From: Lentzea sp. NEAU-D7
GTDB lineage: Bacteria; Actinomycetota; Actinomycetes; Mycobacteriales; Pseudonocardiaceae
Direction: 5' to 3'
Length of the DNA stretch: 64,000 nucleotides
Assembly (NCBI RefSeq): GCF_026242055.1
Contig: NZ_JAPJDL010000003.1
Location: 382,796 to 446,795, forward strand
The notes beneath the pieces were generated by a model that did not search any database, was not told the DNA's origin, and saw only the letters and a program-made list of their open reading frames with translations. The position numbers and the translations under genes are program-made. Position 1 is the stretch's first letter, and each line of letters starts with the position of its first letter. Shown here piece after piece: positions 41,172 to 51,601 of the stretch.

Positions 41172-41704
41172 CAGACCCCAGAGACTTACGCGTGTCCGAC
41201 GCGGAACGCGAGCACGTCGTCAGCCTGCTGAACAAGGCGGTGGGCCGCGGCATGATCACGCTCGACGAGTTCACCGTCCGCACGGACACCGCGCTCGGCG
41301 CGAAGACGCGCGCCGACCTCAACGTGGTGCTGCTCGACCTGCCCGGCATGGTCAACAACGAGCTGGCCCGCGAGCGGACCGAGCTGAAGAACACGATGAG
41401 CACCACGACCCGCAAGGGCCACTGGGTCGTGCCGAACGAGCTCGTCATCCGCAACACCCTCGGCACCACGAACCTCGACTTCACCGCCGCCGAGGTGCCG
41501 CCGGTCGTCAACGTCGACCTGGACGTGTCGTTGGGCACGGTGAAGCTGCTGCTGCCGGCGGGGGCGTCGGTGAACGCCGACGCCGTCGAGGTCACGGCGG
41601 GCGAGCTGAAGGACAAGGTGCAGAACACCGCGGGCACCCCGCACTTCCAGCTCAAGGGCTCGGTGCGCGGCGGGACCGTGGTGATCAAGCGGAGCAAGCG
41701 CTGA
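41168..41704 (+). CDS. DUF1707 and LiaF-like C-terminal domain protein
   Basis: A 178-residue protein. Residues 5-60 match DUF1707 (RVSDAEREHVVSLLNKAVG, then GMITLDEFTVRTDTAL). The rest is a beta-rich domain (TLGTTNLDFTAAEVPPVV, VSLGTVKLLLPAG, GSVRGGTVVIKRSKR) like the cell-wall-active antibiotic response (LiaF/DUF2154) fold. It probably senses or tunes envelope stress with the coupled two-component system. ATG 41168 overlaps the regulator stop. Confidence 0.85.
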   Translation: MTDPRDLRVSDAEREHVVSLLNKAVGRGMITLDEFTVRTDTALGAKTRADLNVVLLDLPGMVNNELARERTELKNTMSTTTRKGHWVVPNELVIRNTLGTTNLDFTAAEVPPVVNVDLDVSLGTVKLLLPAGASVNADAVEVTAGELKDKVQNTAGTPHFQLKGSVRGGTVVIKRSKR

Positions 41705-41738
41705 TCTTGTCGGACCCGCTGAGTACGTTGGGATGCGA

Positions 41739-41763
41739 GGGGATCCCCGGCCGGGGGTACCCC
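41739..41763. terminator. tandem palindromes after the MacS/MacR operon
   Basis: Two 10-bp palindromes, GGGGATCCCC (41739-41748) and GGGGTACCCC (41754-41763), are separated by five bases and can also pair with each other. They lie in the short gap before the next gene and may act as terminator. Confidence 0.45.
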
Positions 41764-41817
41764 TGCGCGAGCGCGACCTGATCTGCACGAACGCGCCGCA
41801 GCACGCAGGATCGAGGC

Positions 41818-43272
41818 ATGCGGTGTCTCGTGACCGGTGCGACCGGATACCTCGGCGGAAGACTCGTGCCCAGGCTGCTGGCCGAAGGGCACGAGGTCCG
41901 CTGCCTCGTGCGATCGCCGGAGAAGTTGCGCGACGTCCCGTGGGCCGCTGACGTCCAGATCGTGCGCGGAGACGTGCTCGACGACCTCGACAAGGCCATG
42001 CGGGACGTCGAGGTCGTCCACTACCTCGTGCACTCGCTGCAGTCGAAGGACTTCGCCGACGCCGACCGCAAGGCCGCGGAGAACACGGCGAGGGCCGCCG
42101 AACGGGCCGGCGTGCGGAGGATCGTCTACCTGGGCGGCCTGCACCCGGCCGGTGTCGAGCTGTCGCCGCACCTCGCGTCCCGCAAGGAGGTCGGCGAGGT
42201 CTTCCTGCGCTCGACCGTGCAGGCCGTGGTGCTGCAGGCAGCCGTGATCATCGGGTCCGGGTCGGCGAGCTTCGAGATGCTGCGCTACCTGACCGAACGG
42301 CTGCCAGTCATGGTCACGCCGCGGTGGGTGCACAACCGGATCCAGCCGATCGCCGTGCGGGACGTGCTGCGCTACCTGGTCGAGGCCACGACGCTCGAGA
42401 ACCAGAACCGGACGTTCGACATCGGCGGGCCGGACGTGCTGACGTACCTGCAGATGATGCTCCGGTACGCCGAGGTCGCCGGACTGCCCAAGCGCCGCGT
42501 GCTGCCCGTGCCGCTGCTGACGCCGGGCCTGTCCTCGCACTGGGTCAACGTGGTCACGCCGGTGCCGCGGTCGATCGCGAAGCCGTTGATCGAGTCGCTG
42601 GTGCACGAGGTGGTGTGCCGGGAGAACGACATCCGCGAGGTGCTGCCCGGCGAGAACACCGGCTACGACAAGGCCGTCGAGCTGGCGCTGACCAAGATCC
42701 GCGACGCCGACGTGGAGACGCGCTGGTCGGGGGCGACGCTGCCGGGTTCGCCGAGCGAGCCGCTGCCGACCGACCCCGGCTGGTCCGGCGGTTCGGTCTA
42801 CACCGACGACCGCGAGCGGCGCACGAACGCCACACCCGAACGGTTGTGGGAGGTCGTCGAGGGCATCGGCGGCGAACGCGGCTGGTACTCGTTCCCGCTG
42901 GCCTGGGCGATCAGGGGCTGGATGGACCGGCTGGTCGGCGGCGTCGGTCTGCGGCGCGGACGGCGCGATCCGCAGCGGCTGTACGTGGGCGAGGCGCTCG
43001 ACTTCTGGCGCGTCGAGGAGATCGAACGGGGGAAGCTGCTGCGGCTGCGGGCCGAGATGAAGGTGCCGGGGAAGGCGTGGCTGGAGCTTCGAGTGGCGGC
43101 CGACGGGGGACACGGGTCCACTTACCGCCAACGCGCCGTGTTCGTGCCCAAAGGGCTCGCCGGACACCTCTACTGGGCGGCCGTCTGGCCGTTTCACGGC
43201 ATCGTGTTCGGCGGCATGGTGCGCAACATCGCCAATGAAGCTGAGCTGCACAAGAACTTCAGAAAGTCCTGA
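41818..43272 (+). CDS. NAD(P)-binding SDR fused to DUF2867
   Basis: A 484-residue fusion. Residues 1-300 are an atypical SDR (TGATGYLGG loop, VHYLVHS, VYLGGLHPAG) of the NmrA/complex I NDUFA9-like group. Residues about 315-480 are a DUF2867 START-like domain (ERLWEVVEGIGGERGWYS, then WPFHGIVFGGMVRNI). This architecture is common in actinomycetes as a putative lipid- or quinone-linked oxidoreductase. ATG 41818 follows the near-consensus hexamer CAGGAT by six bases, with no ribosome site. Confidence 0.85.
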   Translation: MRCLVTGATGYLGGRLVPRLLAEGHEVRCLVRSPEKLRDVPWAADVQIVRGDVLDDLDKAMRDVEVVHYLVHSLQSKDFADADRKAAENTARAAERAGVRRIVYLGGLHPAGVELSPHLASRKEVGEVFLRSTVQAVVLQAAVIIGSGSASFEMLRYLTERLPVMVTPRWVHNRIQPIAVRDVLRYLVEATTLENQNRTFDIGGPDVLTYLQMMLRYAEVAGLPKRRVLPVPLLTPGLSSHWVNVVTPVPRSIAKPLIESLVHEVVCRENDIREVLPGENTGYDKAVELALTKIRDADVETRWSGATLPGSPSEPLPTDPGWSGGSVYTDDRERRTNATPERLWEVVEGIGGERGWYSFPLAWAIRGWMDRLVGGVGLRRGRRDPQRLYVGEALDFWRVEEIERGKLLRLRAEMKVPGKAWLELRVAADGGHGSTYRQRAVFVPKGLAGHLYWAAVWPFHGIVFGGMVRNIANEAELHKNFRKS

Positions 43273-43308
43273 TGGACTGCACAAGCAGCAAAGGGTGAAA
43301 CTTCCCGC

Positions 43309-44340
43309 ATGAAGGCTCTCGTCAAGGTCGCCGCAGGGCCTGGCCTCGAACTGACCGACGTCCCGGACCCCACTCCCGGACCGACGGACGTGCTGGTCAG
43401 GGTGTTGCGCACCGGCATCTGCGGCACCGACCTGCACATCGACTCGTGGGACGACTGGGCCGCGCAGAACATCAAGGCGCCGCTCGTCCTCGGCCACGAG
43501 TTCGTCGGCGAGGTCGTCGAGATCGGCGGCAGCGTCACCGGCGTCAAGGTCGGCGACCTGGTCAGCGGCGAGGGCCACCTCGTGTGCGGGACCTGCCGCA
43601 ACTGCAAGGCCGGCCGCCGCCACCTCTGCGCCAACACGCGCGGTCTCGGCGTGCACTCCAACGGCGCGTTCGCGCAGTACGTCGTGCTGCCCGAGCAGAA
43701 CGCGTGGGTGCACCGCACGCAGGTCGACCTGGACGTGGCCGCGATCTTCGACCCGTTCGGCAACGCCGTGCACACCGCGCTGAGCTTCCCCGTCATCGGC
43801 GAGGACGTGATCATCACGGGCGCCGGTCCGATCGGCATCATGGCCGCCGCCGTCGCCAAGCACGCGGGCGCGCGCAACGTCGTGATCACCGACATCTCCG
43901 AGCACCGCCTCGACCTGGCCCGCAAGGTCGGCGTCGACCTCGCCGTGAACGTCGCGGAGAAGACGATCGCGGACGCACAGCGGGAACTGGGCATGGCCGA
44001 GGGCTTCGACGTCGGCATGGAGATGTCCGGCAAGCCGGTGGCGATGCGGGACATGATCGCGAACATGGCGCACGGCGGTCGCATCGCGATGCTGGGGCTG
44101 CCCGCGGACGAGTTCTCCGTCGACTGGAGCAGCGTCGTGCTGAAGATGCTGCACATCAAGGGGATCTACGGCCGCGAGATGTTCGAGACCTGGTACTCGA
44201 TGACCGTGCTGCTGCAGCGCGGCCTCGACCTCGCGCCGGTGATCACGCACCGGTACGACCACACGCAGCACGCGGAGGCCTTCGCCACCGCGCGCGAAGG
44301 CAAGTGCGGCAAGGTCATCCTCGACTGGACGGGAGCCTGA
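43309..44340 (+). CDS. tdh: L-threonine 3-dehydrogenase
   Basis: A 343-residue zinc medium-chain dehydrogenase that oxidises L-threonine to 2-amino-3-ketobutyrate with NAD. Catalytic zinc ligands are in GICGTDLHI and GHEF, the structural zinc cysteines in [15 protein letters not shown], the NAD site in [23 protein letters not shown]-specific blocks [11 protein letters not shown] and [13 protein letters not shown] are present. It overlaps kbl by TGATG, so the two steps are made together. Confidence 0.94.
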   Translation: MKALVKVAAGPGLELTDVPDPTPGPTDVLVRVLRTGICGTDLHIDSWDDWAAQNIKAPLVLGHEFVGEVVEIGGSVTGVKVGDLVSGEGHLVCGTCRNCKAGRRHLCANTRGLGVHSNGAFAQYVVLPEQNAWVHRTQVDLDVAAIFDPFGNAVHTALSFPVIGEDVIITGAGPIGIMAAAVAKHAGARNVVITDISEHRLDLARKVGVDLAVNVAEKTIADAQRELGMAEGFDVGMEMSGKPVAMRDMIANMAHGGRIAMLGLPADEFSVDWSSVVLKMLHIKGIYGREMFETWYSMTVLLQRGLDLAPVITHRYDHTQHAEAFATAREGKCGKVILDWTGA

Positions 44341-45518
44341 TGTACGGCGAGCTGAAGAACGACCTCCTCAAGACGATCGGGGAGATCAGGGAGGCCGGGC
44401 TCTACAAGTCCGAACGCGTGATCGCCACCCCGCAGAACGCCGCCGTCCGGGTCGGTTCGGGTGACGAGGTGCTGAACTTCTGCGCCAACAACTACCTCGG
44501 TCTCGCCGACCACCCCCAGCTGATCGAGGCCGCGAAGAAGGCGCTGGACGACTGGGGCTTCGGCATGGCCTCGGTGCGGTTCATCTGCGGCACCCAGGAA
44601 CCGCACAAGGAACTGGAGCGCAAGCTCAGCGAGTTCCTCGGCACCGAGGACACGATCCTCTACAGCTCGTGCTTCGACGCGAACGGCGGCCTGTTCGAGA
44701 CGCTGCTCGGCGCCGAGGACGCGATCATCTCCGACGAGCTGAACCACGCGTCGATCATCGACGGCGTCCGCCTGTCGAAGGCCCGCCGGTTCCGCTACAA
44801 GAACCGGGACATGGACGACCTGGAGCGCCAGCTCAAGGACGCGTCCGACGCCCGCTACCGCCTGATCGCGACCGACGGCGTGTTCTCGATGGACGGCTAC
44901 CTCGCGCCGCTGGACGAGATCTGCGACCTGGCCGAGCGCTACAACGCGCTGGTCATGGTCGACGACTCGCACGCCGTCGGCTTCACCGGCCCGACCGGCC
45001 GCGGCACCCCGGAGCTGTTCGGCGTGCAGGACCGCGTCGACATCGTCACGGGCACCCTCGGCAAGGCGCTGGGCGGCGCGTCCGGCGGCTACACGTCGGG
45101 CCGCAAGGAGATCGTCGAACTGCTGCGCCAGCGCTCGCGCCCGTACCTGTTCTCGAACTCGCTGGCACCGTCCATCACGGCCGCCGCGATCGCCACGCTC
45201 GACATGCTGTCGAATTCGACCGAGCTGCTCACCCAGCTGCGGTCGAACACCGAGCTGTTCCGCCGGCGGATGACCGAGGCCGGGTTCGACCTGCTGCCCG
45301 GTGAGCACCCGATCATCCCGGTGATGATCGGTGACGCGGCGGAGGCGGCGCGGCTCGCGGACCTGTTGCTGGAGCAGGGTGTGTACGTGATCGGGTTCTC
45401 GTACCCGGTGGTGCCGCACGGCAAGGCGCGTATCCGCACGCAGATGTCGGCTTCACACACCACCGAGGACGTTAACCGCGCTGTCGACGCGTTTATCGCC
45501 GCACGGGAAAAAATGTAG
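44340..45518 (+). CDS. kbl: glycine C-acetyltransferase (2-amino-3-ketobutyrate CoA ligase)
   Basis: A 392-residue PLP enzyme of the alpha-oxoamine synthase family, which splits 2-amino-3-ketobutyrate with CoA to glycine and acetyl-CoA. The PLP lysine is K242 in [20 protein letters not shown] and [13 protein letters not shown] are typical. With tdh it gives threonine breakdown to glycine and acetyl-CoA. ATG 44340 is shared with the tdh stop. A palindrome that may terminate the operon follows. Confidence 0.95.
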   Translation: MYGELKNDLLKTIGEIREAGLYKSERVIATPQNAAVRVGSGDEVLNFCANNYLGLADHPQLIEAAKKALDDWGFGMASVRFICGTQEPHKELERKLSEFLGTEDTILYSSCFDANGGLFETLLGAEDAIISDELNHASIIDGVRLSKARRFRYKNRDMDDLERQLKDASDARYRLIATDGVFSMDGYLAPLDEICDLAERYNALVMVDDSHAVGFTGPTGRGTPELFGVQDRVDIVTGTLGKALGGASGGYTSGRKEIVELLRQRSRPYLFSNSLAPSITAAAIATLDMLSNSTELLTQLRSNTELFRRRMTEAGFDLLPGEHPIIPVMIGDAAEAARLADLLLEQGVYVIGFSYPVVPHGKARIRTQMSASHTTEDVNRAVDAFIAAREKM

Positions 45519-45531
45519 AGGTAGGACTTGT

Positions 45532-45577
45532 ACCGGCTCCAAAAAACTACTTCTTTCGAGTAGAAACTGGAGCCGGT
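45532..45577. terminator. palindrome between kbl and the DUF5753 regulator
   Basis: ACCGGCTCCA (45532-45541) pairs with TGGAGCCGGT (45568-45577). Nested inside is CTACTT (45547-45552)/GAGTAG (45558-45563). The outer stem suits a terminator for kbl. The inner arms lie before the -10-like TAACTT of the regulator and could also be its operator. Confidence 0.5.
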
Positions 45578-45602
45578 GCGAGCAATTCTCTAACTTGGCG
45601 GC

Positions 45603-46371
45603 ATGCCAAGACGGAAGTCCAGCATCGTGGGACGCGAGTTCGGCGATGGCGTCCGGTACGCCATCGAACAGACCGGCCTGACCCACCGCAAGATCGCCGA
45701 AGAACTCGGTTGGGACGAGGCCAAACTCTCCGACCTCGTCCGAGGCAGGGGCGGCGCGACCCAGGCCGACCTCGAGAGGTTGCTCGGCTACTGCCGCGTC
45801 CCGCCACTGGAGGCCAAGCACCTGATCGCACTGTTCCACGAGACGCGCGAAAACGGTTACCTCAAGATTTCCGACGAGGGACCACCGGATCAGGTGCCCA
45901 CGTTGCTCAACCAGGAGCGTCTCGCCAACAAGATCACCGTGTGGTCGGCGACACTCGTGCCTGGACATCTCCAGACCGCTGACTACATGCGCGCAGTCAT
46001 CGCCGGAGCGGCTCGCACGAAGTCGGTCGACTACGAGAAAGTCGTCGCGGCGAAGCTCGAACGTCACAAACTGTTTCACCGGAGCCGCACGTTCGTGTTC
46101 TACATCCACGAATCGGCGCTACGACTCCCCGTGGGTGGACGGGACGTCATGAAAGATCAGTACATCCACATTTTGGGGATGACGGAGCGGGATTACATCA
46201 CGGTCCGCGTCGTGCCGACTGCTATCGGCGCGCACGCGGGCAGCTCAGGATCATTCCTCCAGCTCGACTACGAAGTCCCTGGCCGTTTACTCCTCCATAC
46301 TGAAGCTGCTCGCTGTTCAGGCCTTGGGTCCGCAAGAATCCAAGGAGTTGATCACCAGTATGTTCATCTGA
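45603..46371 (+). pseudogene. XRE-type DUF5753 regulator, frameshifted near its end
   Basis: The N-terminus is a helix-turn-helix (GLTHRKIAEELGWDEAKLSDLVRG in part), followed by DUF5753 (VWSATLVPGHLQTADYMRAV, YIHESALRLPVGG, ITVRVVPTAIGAHAG). After EVPGR the frame changes. The expected ending, VYSSILKLLAVQALGPQ then ESKELITSMFI, is in frame +1 from 46285 and stops at 46371, just before the DUF397 gene. About 25 residues of the domain seem deleted at the junction. The continuing original frame runs out of family sequence to 46532. ATG 45603 is six bases after TAACTT. Either a pseudogene or an altered regulator. Confidence 0.7.
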
Positions 46372-46384
46372 GGAGGCGGTCCAC

Positions 46385-46552
46385 GTGTCGTCCTGGCGCA
46401 AGAGCTCGTACAGCGAAGACTCCAGCGACTGCGTCGAGGTCGGCCGGGGCGTCGGCATCCGCGACAGCAAGGCGCCCACGGCATACCTGCCCGTGTCGGG
46501 TGAGGCTTGGTCCGCGTTCCTCCGCGATGTGACCCGCGTCACTCACGAGTAA
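46385..46552 (+). CDS. DUF397 protein
   Basis: A 55-residue protein: SSWRKSSYSEDSSDCVEV, then GIRDSKAP and WSAFLRDVTR. This is a complete DUF397 domain, the usual small partner of XRE-DUF5753 regulators in actinomycetes (whiJ-like loci), where the two act as repressor and anti-repressor-like pair. GTG 46385 follows GAGGAGGCGG, which overlaps the stop of the frameshifted partner. The domain looks intact although its partner is damaged. Confidence 0.85.
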   Translation: MSSWRKSSYSEDSSDCVEVGRGVGIRDSKAPTAYLPVSGEAWSAFLRDVTRVTHE

Positions 46553-46581
46553 GAACCGACGCGTCCGACGCACTACCTGAC

Positions 46582-47055
46582 GTGGAGGATTTCGCGACCG
46601 TCTACCGCGAGTGCTACCCGCGGGTGCTCGCCTACGCAGCGAGTCACGCGGGGCCGCGGCTCGCTGAGGACATCACCAGCGAGACCTTCACGATCGCCTG
46701 GCGCAAGGCCGGCCAGATGCCGTCGAACGCGCTGCCGTGGCTGCTCGGCATCGCCCGCAACCTCGTGCGCGCCGCCCATCGCCAGACGACCACCTACGAG
46801 CTCACCGACTTCCCTGCCGACGACGACTTCGCGGTGATCGAGCTGCGGGCGGCGCTGTCGAGCCTGTCCGAGGCCGACCAGGAGGTTCTCACGCTGATCG
46901 CGTGGCACGGGCTGGCCGCTGCCGAGGCCGCGCAGGTGCTCGGGTGCACGACGGCGACGTTCTTCGTGCGGCTGCACCGGGCTCGGCGTCGTCTGCAGGC
47001 TGCTCTCTGGACGCCGAAATTCGACAGTGCGAGGGAGTCATGGAAGACCTCCTGA
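46582..47055 (+). CDS. ECF-type RNA polymerase sigma factor
   Basis: A 157-residue sigma-70 family protein. Region 2 reads FATVYRECYPRVLAYAASHA and DITSETFTIAWRKAGQM with ALPWLLGIARNLVRAAHR. Region 4 reads LSEADQEVLTLIAWHGLAAA and AQVLGCTTATFFVRLHRARRRL. It may direct stress or cell-surface genes. GTG 46582 fits the start of region 2. The frame is open further upstream but overlaps the DUF397 gene. Its end overlaps the CU044_5270 gene by 16 bases. Confidence 0.85.
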   Translation: MEDFATVYRECYPRVLAYAASHAGPRLAEDITSETFTIAWRKAGQMPSNALPWLLGIARNLVRAAHRQTTTYELTDFPADDDFAVIELRAALSSLSEADQEVLTLIAWHGLAAAEAAQVLGCTTATFFVRLHRARRRLQAALWTPKFDSARESWKTS

Positions 47056-48056
47056 AAGACCTGGCGCAGGCCAAGCCGCCTTCGCCCGAGGTCGACCGCG
47101 ACCGGATGGAACGCGATCTCGCGCGCATCACCGCGCTGCCTCAGGAGAGGCCGGTCCGCAAGCAGCTCGTGCGGCGGTTTGCTCCGTTGCTGGTCATCGG
47201 TGTGGTGATCGTGCTTGCGGTCGTGCTGCTGCCCGCACCTCCTCAGCCCGTGCAGCCGGCATCCCCTCAGAAGTGGTGGCACGAGCTGACGCGGCAGCGG
47301 TCGTTGATGATCGTCGGCGATCCGGCTGCCCCGTACGGCGTGTACTTCGACTCGAAGACCGACCGGTGGCTGGCCGCGAACCAGCAGGTCACGGTCATCC
47401 AGAAGGACGGCGAGGTGCGCGCCTTCCCGTTGACCCGCGACGGCAACACCTGGGAGAACGCGGGCAGTCCGGCGACGGTGCCGCAGGTCGGCGGGAACCA
47501 CCTGGTGCGCATCGGCCCGATGAAGCCGGCCGTGCAGAAGACCGCGGTGTCCGGTTTCCAGATGTCCCTGCACAGCCAGGCGCGTTTCGACTCGCTCGAC
47601 TCGCTGCCCGCCGAGCCGCGGGAGTTGAGGAAGGCGCTGGAGACGATCGTGGGGAACGACGCCTACCGGATCGGGTCGCTCGCGATGGAGCTGATCAGCG
47701 CGAACGTGCGCGACGACCAGCGGCGAGCGGCGTTCGAGCTGATCAAGACGCTCGACGGGGCGCGGTTCCTCGGTGACGTGACGGTGCTCGACGAGCGCCG
47801 GGGGATCGGTGTGGCGATCGCCGCGCCGGCGACGTTCCAGTTCTCCGACGTCGAGACGCAGCTGGTGGTCGACCCGCAGACCGGCCTGCCGATCGTCAAG
47901 AAGGACGTGATCACCACGTCCCAGTTCGGCTTGCCCGCGCAGATGCCCATCTCGGAGGTGGACTACCTCCTGCTGGAGCAGGTGGGCTTCGAGCCGATCG
48001 TGCCCCAGGACGTCCCCGTGAACGGCGAAGTGGAATCCCCCATCATTGAGCGGTGA
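47040..48056 (+). CDS. CU044_5270-family membrane protein, sigma-factor partner
   Basis: A 338-residue protein with a cytoplasmic N-terminus (residues 1-50), one membrane helix (FAPLLVIGVVIVLAVVLL) and a large extracytoplasmic domain. The CU044_5270 family sits next to ECF sigma factors in actinomycetes and is thought to work as an anti-sigma-like or signalling partner, without a proven mechanism. ATG 47040 lies inside the end of the sigma gene, so translation is coupled. The following LysR gene overlaps its stop as GTGA. Confidence 0.8.
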   Translation: MEDLLKDLAQAKPPSPEVDRDRMERDLARITALPQERPVRKQLVRRFAPLLVIGVVIVLAVVLLPAPPQPVQPASPQKWWHELTRQRSLMIVGDPAAPYGVYFDSKTDRWLAANQQVTVIQKDGEVRAFPLTRDGNTWENAGSPATVPQVGGNHLVRIGPMKPAVQKTAVSGFQMSLHSQARFDSLDSLPAEPRELRKALETIVGNDAYRIGSLAMELISANVRDDQRRAAFELIKTLDGARFLGDVTVLDERRGIGVAIAAPATFQFSDVETQLVVDPQTGLPIVKKDVITTSQFGLPAQMPISEVDYLLLEQVGFEPIVPQDVPVNGEVESPIIER

Positions 48057-48895
48057 TCGACCCACGACGGCTCCGCGTGCTGCGCGCGCTCGCTGACCAC
48101 GGCACCGTGACGGCCGCGGCTGCCGCGCTGCACCTCACGCCGTCGGCGGTGTCGCAGCAGCTCGCGGCACTGGAGTCCGAGGCAGGGCATCCGTTGCTGC
48201 TGCGCAAGGGACGGCGGGTGTCGCTGACGCCCGCGGGCGACCTGCTCGTCACGCACGCGCACGTCGTCGCCGCCGAACTGGAGCGCGCACAGGCCACCTT
48301 GGACGCTCTCGCCTCCGGCTCGGCCGGGCGGGTGGGGGTGGCGGCGTTCGCGTCGGCGATCACGCAGGTGGTGGCGCCCGCGCTGGCGGCGTTGAAGGAA
48401 CGGTCGATCGAACTGTCGGTGCGCGACGCCGAGGGGCACGAGAGCGTGCGGTTGCTGCTGGACGGCGAGATCGACGTGGCGATCACCGAGGAGCACCGGA
48501 CGACCGACCGCTTCACCCGGTTTCCGCTGTACACCGAGCCTTTCGACGTCGTGCTGCCGCCGGGGCACACCGCCACCGGGCCGGTGGACCTGGCGGCGCT
48601 CGCCGACGAGGACTGGGTGGTGACGCTGCCCGGCAACCCGTTGCGCGACGTCGTGGAGATGGCGTGCGCGCAGGCCGGGTTCACGCCGCGGATCCGGCAC
48701 ACCTCTGACGACTTCCGCGCGATCCAGGCCCTGGTCGCGGCGGGTGCCGGGGTGGCGCTGGCGCCGCGCAACGCCGTACGCGGGGTGCCTGTCGCCGGCG
48801 TGGCTCCGCTGCGGCGGGTCGTCGCGGCGGTGCGCACCGGTTCGGAGGACCACCCGCTGATCAGGGCGGTCCTCGACGAGCTGCGGCCCGGCTAG
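48053..48895 (+). CDS. LysR-family regulator
   Basis: A 280-residue regulator with the standard N-terminal winged helix (LRVLRALADHGTVTAAAAAL, then HLTPSAVSQQLAALE) and a periplasmic-binding-like effector domain. GTG 48053 overlaps the preceding stop. The 3' end overlaps the convergent MarR gene within CTAG. No divergent target gene is adjacent, so its regulon cannot be guessed. Confidence 0.9.
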   Translation: MIDPRRLRVLRALADHGTVTAAAAALHLTPSAVSQQLAALESEAGHPLLLRKGRRVSLTPAGDLLVTHAHVVAAELERAQATLDALASGSAGRVGVAAFASAITQVVAPALAALKERSIELSVRDAEGHESVRLLLDGEIDVAITEEHRTTDRFTRFPLYTEPFDVVLPPGHTATGPVDLAALADEDWVVTLPGNPLRDVVEMACAQAGFTPRIRHTSDDFRAIQALVAAGAGVALAPRNAVRGVPVAGVAPLRRVVAAVRTGSEDHPLIRAVLDELRPG

Positions 48896-49341
48896 GGCGC
48901 CGGGATCGTCATGCTCAGCTTGGCCGCGATGCGCGTCAGCGCCTGGCGGTCGGTGGCGGTGAGCGGGTCGAGCACGAACTGCCGGACCGTGCGCAGGTGC
49001 GTGGGAGCGGCGGCCGCGACCACCTCGTAGCCCTCGTCGGTCAGCGAGGCGATGGTGAACCGGCCGTCGTCGGGGTCGGGGAAGCGCACCACCCAGCCGC
49101 GTTGCTCGAAGCGCTTGACCACGTTGGACAGCCTCGACAGAGAACCGTTCGCCAGGTGTGCCAGTTCGCTCATCCGGATCCTGCGGTCCGGGGCCTCCGA
49201 GACGTGGCTGAGCACCAGGTAGTCGAAGAGGCTGAGGCCCGACTCCTGCTGCAGCGGCGCTTCGAGCCGGCCCGGCAGCAGCAGCACCATCGAGATCAGC
49301 CCGGTCCAGGCTTCCTTCTCCTCCGCGTTCAGCCACTCCAC
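48892..49341 (-). CDS. MarR-family regulator
   Basis: A 149-residue MarR protein: helix 1 EAWTGLISMVLLLPGRLEAP, recognition region MSELAHLANGSLSRLSNVVK, wing DPDDGRFTIASLTDEG. GTG 49341 has no ribosome site and lies seven bases after TAAGCT on this strand, so a leaderless start is likely. It is divergent from the RidA gene. Two matching palindromes lie in the 70-base gap, so it most likely represses both genes. Confidence 0.9.
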   Translation of the reverse strand: MEWLNAEEKEAWTGLISMVLLLPGRLEAPLQQESGLSLFDYLVLSHVSEAPDRRIRMSELAHLANGSLSRLSNVVKRFEQRGWVVRFPDPDDGRFTIASLTDEGYEVVAAAAPTHLRTVRQFVLDPLTATDRQALTRIAAKLSMTIPAP

Positions 49342-49353
49342 GCCGCGCAGCTT

Positions 49354-49397
49354 ACTTCACGCTTGAAGTCGTGTACCGTTGACTTCAAGCGTGAAGT
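49354..49397. promoter_or_regulatory. double MarR operator
   Basis: ACTTCA-CGCT-TGAAGT (49354-49369) and ACTTCA-AGCG-TGAAGT (49382-49397) are exact reverse complements of each other and have a 28-bp period. The first touches the marR -10-like hexamer, the second lies just before the RidA ribosome site. Confidence 0.85.
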
Positions 49398-49411
49398 CAT
49401 TGGAGGGCATC

Positions 49412-49812
49412 ATGGGCAAGCCGGAGTTCTTCGCCACCCCCGGATACGGCGAGACGCAGCTGGAGAACATGCGGTACAGCCAGGCCGTGCGCATCGGCGA
49501 CCGCGTCGAGACGTCCGGGCAGGGCGGCTGGGACGACGGGTTCGAGTTCCCCGAGTCGCTCGAGGACGAGATCGTGCGCGCGTTCGACAACGTCGAGCGC
49601 ACCCTGGTCGCGGCGGGATCCACGTGGGCCGACGTCGTGCACGTGAACTCGTACCACGTGCTCGGCGACGACTCGTTCGACGACCACAACCGCGTGATGG
49701 TCGAGCAGTTCCGCTCACGCATGGGCGATCGTGCGCCGATCTGGACCGAGAGCGGGGTCACCGCCCTCGGTCACCCGAAGATGCGCGTCGAGATCCGCGT
49801 GACCGCGATCGG

Positions 49813-49816
<4 letters not shown>
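49412..49816 (+). CDS. Rid-family protein (RidA-like)
   Basis: A 134-residue protein of the YjgF/RidA family. The family deaminates reactive enamine/imine intermediates or acts in related small-molecule reactions. Typical blocks are YSQAVRIGDRVETSGQ, AFDNVERTLVAAGSTWADVV and VTALGHPKMRVEIRVTAI. The usual catalytic arginine region near the end (MRVEI) is kept. ATG 49412 follows GGAGGG. MarR control hints at induction by a small compound. The stop overlaps the ptsI stop by four bases. Confidence 0.87.
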
Positions 49817-51442
<1,626 letters not shown>

Positions 51443-51444
<2 letters not shown>

Positions 51445-51456
51445 GGTCTAGACCAT
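51443..51456 (-). promoter_or_regulatory. DasR-type operator (dre) at the ptsI start
   Basis: ATGGTCTAGACCAT holds the core TGGTCTAGACCA (51444-51455), the known dre consensus of the GntR regulator DasR. It overlaps the ptsI start codon and the -10-like TATGGT, so a bound repressor would block initiation of a leaderless mRNA. Confidence 0.85.
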
Positions 51457-51601
51457 ACCCTCCGACGGAAAACCCGGGACAGCCCAGTGTGACCAATTGA
51501 GCGGCGGAACGCGCAGCGGCGCTCAGTTCGTCATCACGGCTTAACACGCGCAGCCGACCGCGGTGTCACCCTAGGCCGTTCGGAGCAGTACCGTGCCAGC
51601 C

